This document shows positions 7,631 through 15,246 of a DNA stretch of 41,501 nt, in pieces. The notes below the pieces were generated by a model, which saw only the letters and a program-made list of their open reading frames with translations, searched no databases and was not told the DNA's origin. Where the stretch lies: the NCBI GenBank assembly GCA_945869845.1, contig CAMBRG010000017.1, forward strand, positions 1 through 41,501, in the 5' to 3' direction. The translations under genes and the position numbers were made by a program. The stretch's first letter is position 1; every line of letters begins with the position of its first letter. Source of the DNA: Opitutus sp. GAS368 (GTDB lineage: Bacteria; Verrucomicrobiota; Verrucomicrobiia; Opitutales; Opitutaceae).

Positions 7631-7858
7631 TTACTTCTTGGCCTCTGCGACATTGGTGCCCTTGCACTTCTCGCAGTTTTTGCCGGCTTTTGCGGCCTCG
7701 ACGCAGCATCCATGGGTGCAAGCGGCGCCAGCGCCTTCAGCTTTAACGCAGCAGCCGGCTTTCTTGCCCACGGGAGCGGCCGGCTTGGTATCAGCAGCAA
7801 ATGCGAAGCTGGCACCCAGCAACGCAATGATCACAAACAGTTGTTTTGAGGTCTTCAT
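7631..7858 (-). CDS. Cys-rich exported mini-protein
   Basis: A 75-residue product with a clear Sec signal (MKTSKQLFVIIALLGASFAFA, then ADTKPAAP). The mature part of about 54 residues contains seven cysteines in the pattern AGCCVK, AACTHGCC, NCEKCKG. The repeated CC and CxxC motifs suggest metal binding (copper, zinc or Fe-S) or disulfides in the periplasm, but no family is recognised. An in-frame extension upstream would read into the tRNA gene, so the ATG at 7858 is the start. It is only 21 bases after the CCA end of tRNA-Gly on the same strand, and the leader is A/C only with no Shine-Dalgarno, so it is probably co-transcribed with the tRNA. A strong terminator follows. Confidence 0.8.
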   Translation of the reverse strand: MKTSKQLFVIIALLGASFAFAADTKPAAPVGKKAGCCVKAEGAGAACTHGCCVEAAKAGKNCEKCKGTNVAEAKK

Positions 7859-7879
7859 TTTTTTGTTTTGTTTTGGGAT

Positions 7880-7953
7880 TGGTGCGGGCGGAGGGAATCG
7901 AACCCTCTTCTCATGCTTGGGAAGCACACATAATACCGGTATACTACGCCCGC
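7880..7953 (-). tRNA. tRNA-Gly(CCC) with encoded CCA
   Basis: On the minus strand the 7-bp acceptor stem GCGGGCG/CGCCCGC, discriminator A and encoded CCA (7880-7882) frame a 74-base tRNA. The anticodon loop TTCCCAA gives anticodon CCC (complement of 7919-7921), and the T arm is GAGGG-TTCGATT-CCCTC. The D arm (GTAT ACCGGT ATTAT) is closer to the glyT-type D arm than to glyU. It lies downstream of recR and directly upstream of the Cys-rich gene, all on the minus strand. Confidence 0.95.
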
Positions 7954-7994
7954 ATCGAACACCGGCATCGAAGCGGAAAAATTCCCCGCCGCAA

Positions 7995-8591
7995 TCACGA
8001 ATAATTTCGCCGACCGTCCAACGCGCTCTTCAGCGTCACCGAGTCGGCGTAAAGCACCCCGCCGCCGCTCGGCAAACCGAAGCCGATACGCGTGACCTTG
8101 ACCCCTCGCTCCGGCGGCAATTGCTCAGTCAGATAATGACAGGTGGCCTCGCCTTCGACGTCGTTGGACAGCGCCAAAATCAACTCCGTCACCTCGCCCG
8201 CATCCAACCGCGCTCGGAGCGAAGCCAGGTTCAGCTGCTCGGGTCCGATGCCTTGGATCGGCGACAGCTTTCCATGTAACACATGGTAGGAGCCACGATA
8301 CGCTCCACTCCGCTCCAGCGCCACAAGGTCGGGCACATGCTCGACCACGCACACCACGGCCCGGTCACGCCGTTCATCCGCACAGATCGCACAGTGTTCG
8401 CCTTCGGCAATATTCCCGCAGCGTTCGCAACGCCGCACGCCGGCGGCCGCCGCGGCTAAGGCCTCGACGAGGGCCGGGAGTTGCGCCGGCTTTTCGACGA
8501 GCAAATGCAAAGCGATGCGTTCCGCCGAACGGTAACCGAGTCCGGGCAATTGTTTCAGCTGCCTTTGCAACCGCTCAAACGCTGGCGTCAT
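7995..8591 (-). CDS. recR: Recombination protein RecR
   Basis: A 198-residue protein, the normal RecR length. RecR forms a ring clamp with RecO/RecF that loads RecA on gapped DNA. Visible: an N-terminal helix-hairpin-helix (LKQLPGLGYRSAERIALHLL), a C4 zinc finger (CERCGNIAEGEHCAIC), a Toprim domain starting AVVCVVEHVPDLVALE, and the conserved YHVLHGKLSPIQGIGPE and LALSNDVEGEATCHYL segments. It is downstream of ybaB on the same strand, the widespread ybaB-recR order. dnaX is not upstream here. Confidence 0.97.
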   Translation of the reverse strand: MTPAFERLQRQLKQLPGLGYRSAERIALHLLVEKPAQLPALVEALAAAAAGVRRCERCGNIAEGEHCAICADERRDRAVVCVVEHVPDLVALERSGAYRGSYHVLHGKLSPIQGIGPEQLNLASLRARLDAGEVTELILALSNDVEGEATCHYLTEQLPPERGVKVTRIGFGLPSGGGVLYADSVTLKSALDGRRNYS

Positions 8592-8691
8592 AGAGATGCG
8601 AAATCCTGATGCTCGAATCTAGACTTCGGAGCGCCCCAAGCCCGCGGACTTTCACGGGCCCCAAAATTCGAGAATCCAAAATCGAAAATCC

Positions 8692-9000
8692 TCACATCAT
8701 GCCCGGCATTTGAAACGCAGACGTCACCTTTTGCATTTCGGCATCGTTGAAGTCCTTCGCCTGCTTGGCGGCGTCCTGCACGGCGGCGAGCACGGTGTCG
8801 CTCACGAGCTTCGCATCTTCCTTCAAAAACTCCGGATCGAGCGCGAGCGAGGTAAACTGGCCCGCGCCGTTGATCTTGATCTTCACCGCACCGCCGCCGG
8901 CCGCGACGTCGATTTCCTTCGCCGCCAGCTGGCTTTGGAGCGACTCGATCGAGCGCTGCATTTTCTGAGCTTGTTTGAGGAGTTTGCCTACGCCGGCCAT
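8692..9000 (-). CDS. ybaB: YbaB/EbfC nucleoid-associated protein
   Basis: A 102-residue protein of the YbaB/EbfC family, a small dimeric DNA-binding protein. It starts MAGVGKLLKQAQKMQRSIES, carries the VKIKINGAGQFTSLALDPEF central beta strands, and ends with the Met-rich FQMPGMM tail typical of the family. It is followed by recR after 100 bp. That spacer contains short A/T-rich repeats (aatccaaaatcgaaaatcc) but no gene. Confidence 0.95.
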   Translation of the reverse strand: MAGVGKLLKQAQKMQRSIESLQSQLAAKEIDVAAGGGAVKIKINGAGQFTSLALDPEFLKEDAKLVSDTVLAAVQDAAKQAKDFNDAEMQKVTSAFQMPGMM

Positions 9001-9061
9001 GGTGGAGAAAAATTAAGGGTGGAAGGTTTCGAACGTGAACTGTCGAGAGACGACCCTGCGC

Positions 9062-9958
9062 CTAAAGTGACAAGATTTTTTCGTAACCGTCCCGAAACGT
9101 CGGGCAACCGGGCCGCCAGCCCAGCTCGGTCTTGAGACGGTCATTGGCGATAATCCGATCCGGCGTAACCGCCCTGCGTCCGCCTGCCGGCACGCCGGTA
9201 AAATGCGGCAAGCCCACGCCGAGCCGTGCCGCCAACCATGCCACCACCTCGCCTTTGGTCGCCGCCCCGTCGTCGGCGACATTGTAAGCCCTCGCGCCCG
9301 CCGGCGCCCGCCAAGCCGTCCACACTGCCGCCGCGATATCGTCCCGGTAAGCCAGATTGAGGTGCGACTCCGCCCGTCCCGCCGCTTCGCCGGATTTCAC
9401 CTGCTCCAGCAGGTGATGGCGCCCCGGCCCGTAAATCCCCGCGAGCCGCAGCACGACCCGCGTCACCGCAGCGTCTTCCGCCGCCAGCAGAGTGTGCTCA
9501 GTCGCCAACAGCACCTCGGCCCGCTCGGTTCCGCCCGTCGGCGCCGACTCGTCGACCCGCACCCCGCCGTCCTGCGGATAGACCGAAGTGCTGCTGGTAT
9601 AAACCACGGCGCTCACCGCCCGGGTGCCCCGGAGCCACGTCACCACGCTGTTCATGCCTTCAAGGTAGTTGCGCCGGTAATCCTCGATTCCCCCGCCGCC
9701 CGAGCTCACGCAATTCAAAACAAAGTCCGCTCCGCCCGCGATGCGCCCGTGCCAGTCATCCTGGGTGAGGTCGGCGACGATCACCTGCGCCACGCCGTCC
9801 GCCTTGAGCGCGGCTGCCTTCGCTTGGTTTCGGGTCAGCGCGGTCACTTCCAGCCCTTGCGCGATCGCCTGTTTCGCCACCGCCGCGCCCACATAGCCAC
9901 AACCGAAAATCACCAATCGCTTTCCTGCAAAAAATTTACCGTGGGCAACGCCGTCCAT
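9062..9958 (-). CDS. NAD-dependent epimerase/dehydratase-like (extended SDR) protein
   Basis: A 298-residue cytoplasmic extended short-chain dehydrogenase-like protein. The Rossmann start is LVIFGCGYVGAAVAKQA (GxGYVG), with D at the end of strand 4 (VIVADLTQDD), a YTSSTSVYPQ serine/tyrosine region and RLAGIYGPGRH, as in the YeeZ/NAD(P)-binding epimerase subfamily. The classical YxxxK is not seen, as in other members of that subgroup. The chosen ATG at 9958 is 18 bases from the divergent DJ-1 start. A TTG at 9916 preceded by aggaa would start right at the Rossmann fold and is a serious alternative. Function unknown. Confidence 0.8.
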   Translation of the reverse strand: MDGVAHGKFFAGKRLVIFGCGYVGAAVAKQAIAQGLEVTALTRNQAKAAALKADGVAQVIVADLTQDDWHGRIAGGADFVLNCVSSGGGGIEDYRRNYLEGMNSVVTWLRGTRAVSAVVYTSSTSVYPQDGGVRVDESAPTGGTERAEVLLATEHTLLAAEDAAVTRVVLRLAGIYGPGRHHLLEQVKSGEAAGRAESHLNLAYRDDIAAAVWTAWRAPAGARAYNVADDGAATKGEVVAWLAARLGVGLPHFTGVPAGGRRAVTPDRIIANDRLKTELGWRPGCPTFRDGYEKILSL

Positions 9959-9976
9959 GACTGCCAATCTTCTCTC

Positions 9977-10516
9977 ATGCCCACTGTCCTGGCAATCCTC
10001 GCCGAGGGTTTTGAAGAAATCGAAGCCGTCACCCCCATCGATTTGCTCCGCCGCGCCGGCGTCGAAGTTATCACCGCCGCGCTGGGCGAGCGCCTTGAAG
10101 TCACGGGCCGTAGCGCCCTCACCCTTCACGCCGACACCACACTTTCGAAGATCGCGGGCCGTGACTTCGACTGCATCTTTCTGCCCGGCGGGCCGGGCGT
10201 CGCTTTGCTGCGGGCCGATCCGAGAGTTCGCGCGCTCGTCCTCGCCCAGCACGCGGCCGGCCGCTGGCTCGCCGCGATTTGCGCCGCGCCGGCCGTGTTG
10301 CACGATGCCGGCCTCCTCGCCGGGCGGCGTTACACGGCTCATTTTTCCGTCGCCGCCGAGTTGCCGGCGATTCTTTCGGATTATCGCACCGTCGCCGACG
10401 GCCGGTTGCTGACCGGCCGGGGAGCCGGCACCTCGCTCGATTTTGCTTTGCTCATGGTCGCGTCGCTGGTTTCGGCCGAAAAAGCGGCGATGATCTCAGC
10501 CGCCGTCGCGGCGTGA
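9977..10516 (+). CDS. DJ-1/PfpI family protein
   Basis: A 179-residue class I glutamine amidotransferase-like protein of the DJ-1/YajL group. It shows AEGFEEIEAVTPIDLLRRAG with the conserved glutamate, FLPGGPG, and the nucleophile elbow AAICAAPAVL containing the reactive cysteine, followed by the AHFS region. YajL/DJ-1 proteins have been linked to oxidative or carbonyl stress protection; the precise reaction is debated. The ATG at 9977 is the only start that gives a family-length product. It is divergent from the SDR gene with just 18 bp between the start codons. Confidence 0.92.
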   Translation: MPTVLAILAEGFEEIEAVTPIDLLRRAGVEVITAALGERLEVTGRSALTLHADTTLSKIAGRDFDCIFLPGGPGVALLRADPRVRALVLAQHAAGRWLAAICAAPAVLHDAGLLAGRRYTAHFSVAAELPAILSDYRTVADGRLLTGRGAGTSLDFALLMVASLVSAEKAAMISAAVAA

Positions 10517-10690
10517 GAACGGCTGGGCGCAGGGCGATTACCCCGCTGGAGCCAAGGTGAAGGACACCCTTGGAAAACTCGAAGACGACCTCTAGTAAAT
10601 CCGTCATTTTCCATTTCTACTCGACGCCTCTTCCCTCTTACAAAGGATCCACGCCATGATTTTTTGCCTGCGACGCTGAACTGTAAACCG

Positions 10691-12082
10691 ATGAAGTTTG
10701 ACTATGATTTTGTGGCCATCGGCGGCGGCAGCGCCGGCTTCAACGCCGCCCGGGTTGCCGCCGATTTGGGCCTGAAGACTGCAATCGTGGACGGCGCCGA
10801 AGACCTGGGCGGTCTTTGTATTCTGAAGGGCTGTATGCCCTCGAAGACGCTGCTCTACATGGCCGAGGTGCTCCACCTTGCCCAAAAGGCCAAGAGCTTT
10901 GGTCTGAAGATCCCGTCGGCCCGGGCCGACATGAAGGCGATCCACGCCCGCAAGCAACGGATTATCGGTGAGTTCGCGTCCTATCGTCAGGCAGCGCTCA
11001 ATTCCGGTAAGTTTGATCTGATCCGCGCGCACGCCCGCTTCACCGATCCGCACACGCTCGCGCTGAGCAACGGTCGCTCGCTTCGAGCTCGGCATTTTTT
11101 GATTGGGACCGGTTCCAAAATCAGCCTGCCCGCCGTGCCCGGGTTGGCAGAAACCAAGTTTTGGACCAGCGACGACGTGCTCGATCTCGATTTCATTCCT
11201 CCAAGCGTGATCGTCCTCGGAGGTGGTATCGTCGCTTGCGAACTCACCCAGTTTCTCAACCGCATCGGCACCCGCGTTGTCCTAATTCAGCGCAGCGCGC
11301 ACATTCTCCGGGATCACTCCGAAGCCGCAGCCAAAGTGGTGCAGCAAGCACTCGTCGATGAGGGCGTCGAGCTGTTCGCCGGCACCCAAATTCAGTCACT
11401 TCGCAATGATGCAAGAGGCGTGGCCGCAACCTTCCTCCACGACGGAAAAATCCTGACCCGTCGGGCGGCCTTTCTCTTCAACGCGCTGGGCCGCGAGCCC
11501 AACACCGCACCGCTCAATCTCGCCGCCGCCGGCGTCACCAGCCGGGCTGATGGCCAAATCCTCGTCAACCGCTGGCAACAGACCAGCGCTCCCCACATTT
11601 ACGCGGCCGGCGATTGCTCGGGCCCCCACGAGATCGTGCACACCGCGATTTTACAAGGCGAGCTTGCCGCCCGTCATGCGGCGAAGGTCAAGGCCTTGAA
11701 ACCGGTTGATTGGTCGTTGCTCCTGAACGTCGTTTTCACCGATCCACAGCTCGCAACCATCGGACGGCTCGAACGCGAGCTCGATGAGGCCGGGACGCCT
11801 TATCTGGTCGCGAGCTATCCGTTCAACGATCACGGAAAATCAATCCTGATGGAGGCCAACTACGGCTACGTGAAGGTGATTGCTGAACCGAAACGCGGCC
11901 GAATTCTCGGCGCGGAAATCGTCGGCAAAGATGCCGGTGAACTCATTCACGCGTTCAGTGGTCCATTAGCGATGAAAGCCACGGTCTTCGATTTGTTACG
12001 CGCCCCTTGGTATCATCCCACTCTGGCTGAGATCGTGACGTATCCGCTGGAAGAACTCGCTGGGAGCATTTCTCCGCCTTGA
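10691..12082 (+). CDS. Dihydrolipoamide dehydrogenase/mercuric reductase-like flavin disulfide reductase
   Basis: A 463-residue FAD protein of the class I pyridine nucleotide-disulfide oxidoreductases. Visible: the FAD-binding FVAIGGGSAGFNAARVAA, the redox motif GGLCILKGCMPSKTL (CxxxxC active-site pair), the NAD(P)-binding VIVLGGGIVACELTQFL, the FAD-contact IYAAGDCSG, and the C-terminal dimer/His motif WYHPTLAE. This complete set argues for a working enzyme using a disulfide or similar substrate. Neighbours give no 2-oxo-acid dehydrogenase subunits, so a true E3 role is doubtful. An in-frame ATG at 10664 would add nine residues. It is the last core gene before the accessory island. Confidence 0.88.
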   Translation: MKFDYDFVAIGGGSAGFNAARVAADLGLKTAIVDGAEDLGGLCILKGCMPSKTLLYMAEVLHLAQKAKSFGLKIPSARADMKAIHARKQRIIGEFASYRQAALNSGKFDLIRAHARFTDPHTLALSNGRSLRARHFLIGTGSKISLPAVPGLAETKFWTSDDVLDLDFIPPSVIVLGGGIVACELTQFLNRIGTRVVLIQRSAHILRDHSEAAAKVVQQALVDEGVELFAGTQIQSLRNDARGVAATFLHDGKILTRRAAFLFNALGREPNTAPLNLAAAGVTSRADGQILVNRWQQTSAPHIYAAGDCSGPHEIVHTAILQGELAARHAAKVKALKPVDWSLLLNVVFTDPQLATIGRLERELDEAGTPYLVASYPFNDHGKSILMEANYGYVKVIAEPKRGRILGAEIVGKDAGELIHAFSGPLAMKATVFDLLRAPWYHPTLAEIVTYPLEELAGSISPP

Positions 12083-12526
12083 GCCGACTGCGGCCCGGAT
12101 CATTGACCGTGTCCGCGGTAGCAGCCGCCTCTCCTAATTGCCCGGAGATTAAAAGCAGGCATTGCGGCCCGCGCCCGCTGAACGCACTGCCCTTGGTCCT
12201 GCTACTGACGCGACGGCTTTTTGAAGACGAAACTCAGTATATTAAACATAAAAGATTTATTTCGATTGTAAATAGTTAATAAAAACAGTTTACCGCTTGT
12301 CGGAAACACCGTAACGCCCGTGCCAGTCCAATTCATTGGCCTTCCAACACCGGCGAAGCCCGCATCAAGCTTCTCCGACCTTACCCGAAACTATAACGGC
12401 TTCAGGATACTAGTTAGCGCTTTACAACCGATACGACTGTTTAAATTATTGAAACAGGATTTTTAATTCCTATAATTATTGTCTAAGAATAAAAAAACTC
12501 AATTCATTTGAAAAACAACAATCAAT
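12083..12526. other. Gene-free spacer with a sharp drop in GC
   Basis: No supported gene in 444 bp. The first about 120 bases keep the high GC of the core; from about 12210 the sequence becomes AT-rich (for example around 12236-12300 and 12440-12526). The composition change marks the left edge of the accessory island. No obvious attachment-site repeat was found. Confidence 0.6.
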
Positions 12527-12985
12527 ATGTCTAAAAAAAATAAAATCCTAAACGCAGAAAGAATCAAAGAATTTGACGAAAAATATCCATGGACCGAAAA
12601 GGGGCCCAATCATGGAAAAGAAAAAATCAGGGCCTTCATGAACCACTGGTCTAGCATATCAGAAGATACCGCTACACTAGATTATCTAGATGCTCTGACC
12701 ACCACATATAGTGAAGATCTTCAGGATGGAACAGAATTAAATAATCTTGAAATAATAAATCCTAAGTCTTTTATAATAATATTAAAAAATATATGTTCGT
12801 GCGACTTTGAATTGAAAAAAATAACTAATATAGACTCAAAAATCGCATCCTTATTAGGAAAATCAGGCTGTAGTTTTATTCAATTGGGAAAAGTCAAATT
12901 CCTACCAAGAAAAGCAATTAAAAATCTTTCGCCGTTCGATATCATAATCAATAAAGACGGACTTCGATTAGACAGACCAAATTAA
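12527..12985 (+). CDS. AT-rich orphan protein of unknown function
   Basis: A 152-residue, lysine/isoleucine-rich soluble protein (starts MSKKNKILNAERIKEFDEKY) with no signal peptide or membrane segment. I recognise no domain. Codon use is strongly AT-biased (aaa, ata, tta, aat) in contrast to the high-GC flanks, so it was probably acquired from a low-GC donor. A central acidic stretch (SEDTATLDYLDAL) and two cysteines in CSCDFE are visible. The leader is A/T-rich (aaaaacaacaatcaat) without a Shine-Dalgarno. It sits alone ahead of IS debris; small orphan genes in such places are often antitoxins, immunity or anti-phage proteins, but nothing here proves that. Confidence 0.7.
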   Translation: MSKKNKILNAERIKEFDEKYPWTEKGPNHGKEKIRAFMNHWSSISEDTATLDYLDALTTTYSEDLQDGTELNNLEIINPKSFIIILKNICSCDFELKKITNIDSKIASLLGKSGCSFIQLGKVKFLPRKAIKNLSPFDIIINKDGLRLDRPN

Positions 12986-13282
12986 GCAAGGTAGCAAAAA
13001 ATTGAATCGGAGGGCACCCTAACCTGGGCTCAACAGGAGTCGACCTTCCGCCGCGGGGAAAGGCCGTTGAGCTCGATCTCACATATTTAAGTTACGCGGC
13101 AACTGAAATTCTTTGTGTTTGCTCAAACCATTGGGAAAATTGCCCTACACATACCTAGGGAGTGACGAACCCAAACTAACCCGACGAAACAAGCTCAAGC
13201 GATTGGCCGAACTCGTTAAGCGTGAGTAAATCCGAAGAAGTAAAACCTCGAACGTTTAAGCTTAAGCCGCCTTCCAGTTATC

Positions 13283-13438
13283 ATGGTATCATTTAATTTA
13301 AATCAAGTTGAGACATTATGGCCCGCGCATTATTTCCTCGAAAAATTTCATAGATCACACTGGAACTCAATGCAGGGTTATTTGCTTGGACCCACGGCTG
13401 TCCAGTTAAGGGCTGATCTGATTTTCTCATACCATTAA
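13283..13438 (+). pseudogene. N-terminal gene fragment cut by the IS4 element
   Basis: A short frame from ATG 13283 encodes about 37 protein-like residues (MVSFNLNQVETLWPAHYFLE, then KFHRSHWNSMQGYLLGP). It crosses into the left inverted repeat of the IS4 element at 13393 and stops at 13436-13438. The aromatic-rich, balanced composition looks like a real protein start. The rest of the gene is not found to the right of the IS, where an IS5 remnant stands. The parent family is not recognised. Confidence 0.4.
13393..13412. repeat. Left terminal inverted repeat of the IS4 element
   Basis: cacggctgtccagttaaggg matches the complement of 14681-14700 at 17 of 20 positions. Confidence 0.75.
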
Positions 13439-13550
13439 TTCCTAACGAGAAAGGAGAAAAATAGGGTGTCTTCGAGCTGGCAAAAAAAGGCGCATTTCGT
13501 GCATTTCCGGCCCGAAGATAAAAAATGCACCGACGGTTTTCGCGCAGATC

Positions 13551-14687
13551 ATGGCGGGGCTGGATGCGACGGAGCTGTCGCGAATCGCAGCGCGCCGTCC
13601 GATGCCGCGGGCGTCCAAGACGCTCAGGGTCTACGACCACTTTGCGGCAATGGTGTTCGCCCAGCTGACATATCGGGAGAGCTTGAGGGGAATCGAGACA
13701 TGCCTGAGTGCGCGCCCTTCGTTGGCTTATCACATGGGCATCCGAGGTAGAGTCACCCGAACCAATCTGGCGTACGCCAACGAACATCGCGACTGGCGCA
13801 TTTTCTCCGACGTTGCGGCGGTCTTGATGCGCCGAGCCCAACGATTGTCTGCCGAGATCCCCGCACCACTCGGACTGGAGGCCGACTTGTTCGCCTTGGA
13901 TGCGACGGTGATCGAACTGAGTATGGCGTTGTTTCCGTGGGCCCGATGGAAGCAATCCTTGGCTTCGGTCAAACTCAACGTGCTGCTCGACCTGCGGGGC
14001 GATATTCCTGTCTTTGCGAGCCTGCACGAGGGGAAAAAGCACGAGGTGGCGTCGCTTGATGACATCCCAGTGCATCCGGGCAGCTACTACGTTATGGACC
14101 GCGGCTATTTGGATTTCGCCCGCCTGTATCGGTTGCATCAAGCCGGTGCATTCTTCGTTACCCGACTCAAATCGAACACCTGCTTTTATGTCAGCGAAAG
14201 TCGCCCAGTGGACGAGTCGACCGGGCTGCGCTCCGACCAGACGATCACACTCAACTCCGCGATCGGCCGTCGAGACTATCCAGAGAAACTCCGCCGCATC
14301 CGCTTCATCGATCCGGAAACCGCCAAAACGCTGGTTTTCGTCACGAACCAATTCGATTTGGAAGCGTTGCTTGTCGCTCAGATCTATCGACGCCGCTGGG
14401 CGATCGAACTGTTCTTTCGGTGGATCAAGCAGCACCTGCGGCTTCGCGGCTTTTATAGCACATCGGCCAACGGTGTCCGTGTACAAGTGTGGACCGCTAT
14501 CTGTGCCTACCTCTTGGTGACCATTGCCAAACGGCGGTTGAACCTGCCAAACAGCCTCTGGGAAATTTTGCAGGTGGTCAGCATCGCCTCGATGGAGCAA
14601 ATTCCTATTGGAGAGCTTCTTACGAAAGTTGATACAAGCATCGACCATGTTGACTCGTGTAAACAGTTGGAAATCAACTACTCATAA
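13551..14687 (+). CDS. IS4-family DDE transposase
   Basis: At least 378 residues with the complete IS4 catalytic set: first Asp in LFALDATVIEL, second Asp in YYVMDRGYLDF, and the Y-R-E-K signature YRRRWAIELFFRWIKQ. The N-terminal FAQLTYRESLRGIETCL is also typical. The frame is open upstream to 13446 and reads NAPTVFAQI just before the ATG, matching the usual family N-terminus, but no ATG/GTG/TTG occurs there. The true start may be non-canonical, or a frameshift has removed it; another frame starts at a GTG at 13466. Codon use is high-GC and unlike the AT-rich gene to its left. Confidence 0.88.
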   Translation: MAGLDATELSRIAARRPMPRASKTLRVYDHFAAMVFAQLTYRESLRGIETCLSARPSLAYHMGIRGRVTRTNLAYANEHRDWRIFSDVAAVLMRRAQRLSAEIPAPLGLEADLFALDATVIELSMALFPWARWKQSLASVKLNVLLDLRGDIPVFASLHEGKKHEVASLDDIPVHPGSYYVMDRGYLDFARLYRLHQAGAFFVTRLKSNTCFYVSESRPVDESTGLRSDQTITLNSAIGRRDYPEKLRRIRFIDPETAKTLVFVTNQFDLEALLVAQIYRRRWAIELFFRWIKQHLRLRGFYSTSANGVRVQVWTAICAYLLVTIAKRRLNLPNSLWEILQVVSIASMEQIPIGELLTKVDTSIDHVDSCKQLEINYS

Positions 14688-14700
14688 CTGGACGGCCGTG
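14681..14700. repeat. Right terminal inverted repeat of the IS4 element
   Basis: ctcataactggacggccgtg; its complement matches 13393-13412 at 17 of 20 positions. It contains the end of the transposase stop codon (14685-14687). Confidence 0.75.
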
Positions 14701-15207
14701 AAAGCCGGTAAGAAATACGAGTTTGGTCAGAAGGTGAGTGTAGCCGTGACCAGTAAAGGCGGATGGATGCTCGGGGCTTTGTGTGTAGCAGGTAATCCGT
14801 ACGATGGGCACACCCTACAACAACAGTTAGACCAAGTGGAGCGGCTTTGTATCAAAAAAACGGGTGAGAAAACGGTTCACGTCGACATGGGCTACCGGGG
14901 CCACAATTACGGAGGCGATCACGGGGTGATCGTGGATAAACGCCGACGAGGTGAAACCCCGAAACGGATCTGGCGCTGGATGAAACGCCGCGCCGCTGTC
15001 GAACCTACGATCGGACACCTCAAAACAGATCACCGCCTCGACCGAAATCAACTCCGCGGTACCCTCGGAGACTCGATCAACGCCATCCTCAGCGCTGCGG
15101 CGATGAACTTCGGGAAGCTCATGGGCTTCCTTTGGCCCATTTTGTTTCAAATCCTAAAATCGCTTTTGCCGACATCACCTACCGATCGAAAATGCCATGC
15201 GGCGTAA
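14698..15207 (+). pseudogene. IS5-family transposase, C-terminal remnant
   Basis: About 169 residues of the C-terminal catalytic part of an IS5-family transposase: KKYEFGQKVSVAVTSKGG, the GNPYDGHTL segment, the second Asp in VHVDMGYRGHNYGG, and the glutamate in AAVEPTIGHLKTDHRLDRN. The N-terminal half with the first catalytic Asp is missing: upstream sequence is the right end of the IS4 element. Continuing the frame upstream reads through the IS4 tail and makes a chimeric frame from 14608. The right end of the old element is probably near 15240. Not functional. Confidence 0.85.
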
Positions 15208-15246
15208 AAGAGCGTTTTTCAGGACCGACTAACTATCCAGGCGCAT

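Larger units (their letters stand above)
13393..14700 (+). mobile_element. IS4-family insertion sequence, about 1308 bp
   Basis: Defined by the 20-bp terminal inverted repeats (13393-13412, 14681-14700; 17/20 match) that enclose one IS4-type DDE transposase whose stop codon lies inside the right repeat. The length suits the family. The flanking bases (gcttggacc on the left, aaagccggt on the right) show no target duplication, and the left flank (a gene fragment) does not join the right flank (an IS5 remnant). The locus has therefore been rearranged since insertion. Confidence 0.78.

Noticed and set aside
7859-7927. 23-residue N-terminal extension of the Cys-rich protein
   Set aside because: It is translated tRNA-Gly sequence; the signal peptide begins at the ATG at 7858.
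13293-14648. 451-aa minus-strand frame over the IS4 element
   Set aside because: Antisense of the IS4 transposase with its DDE motifs; no domain recognised.
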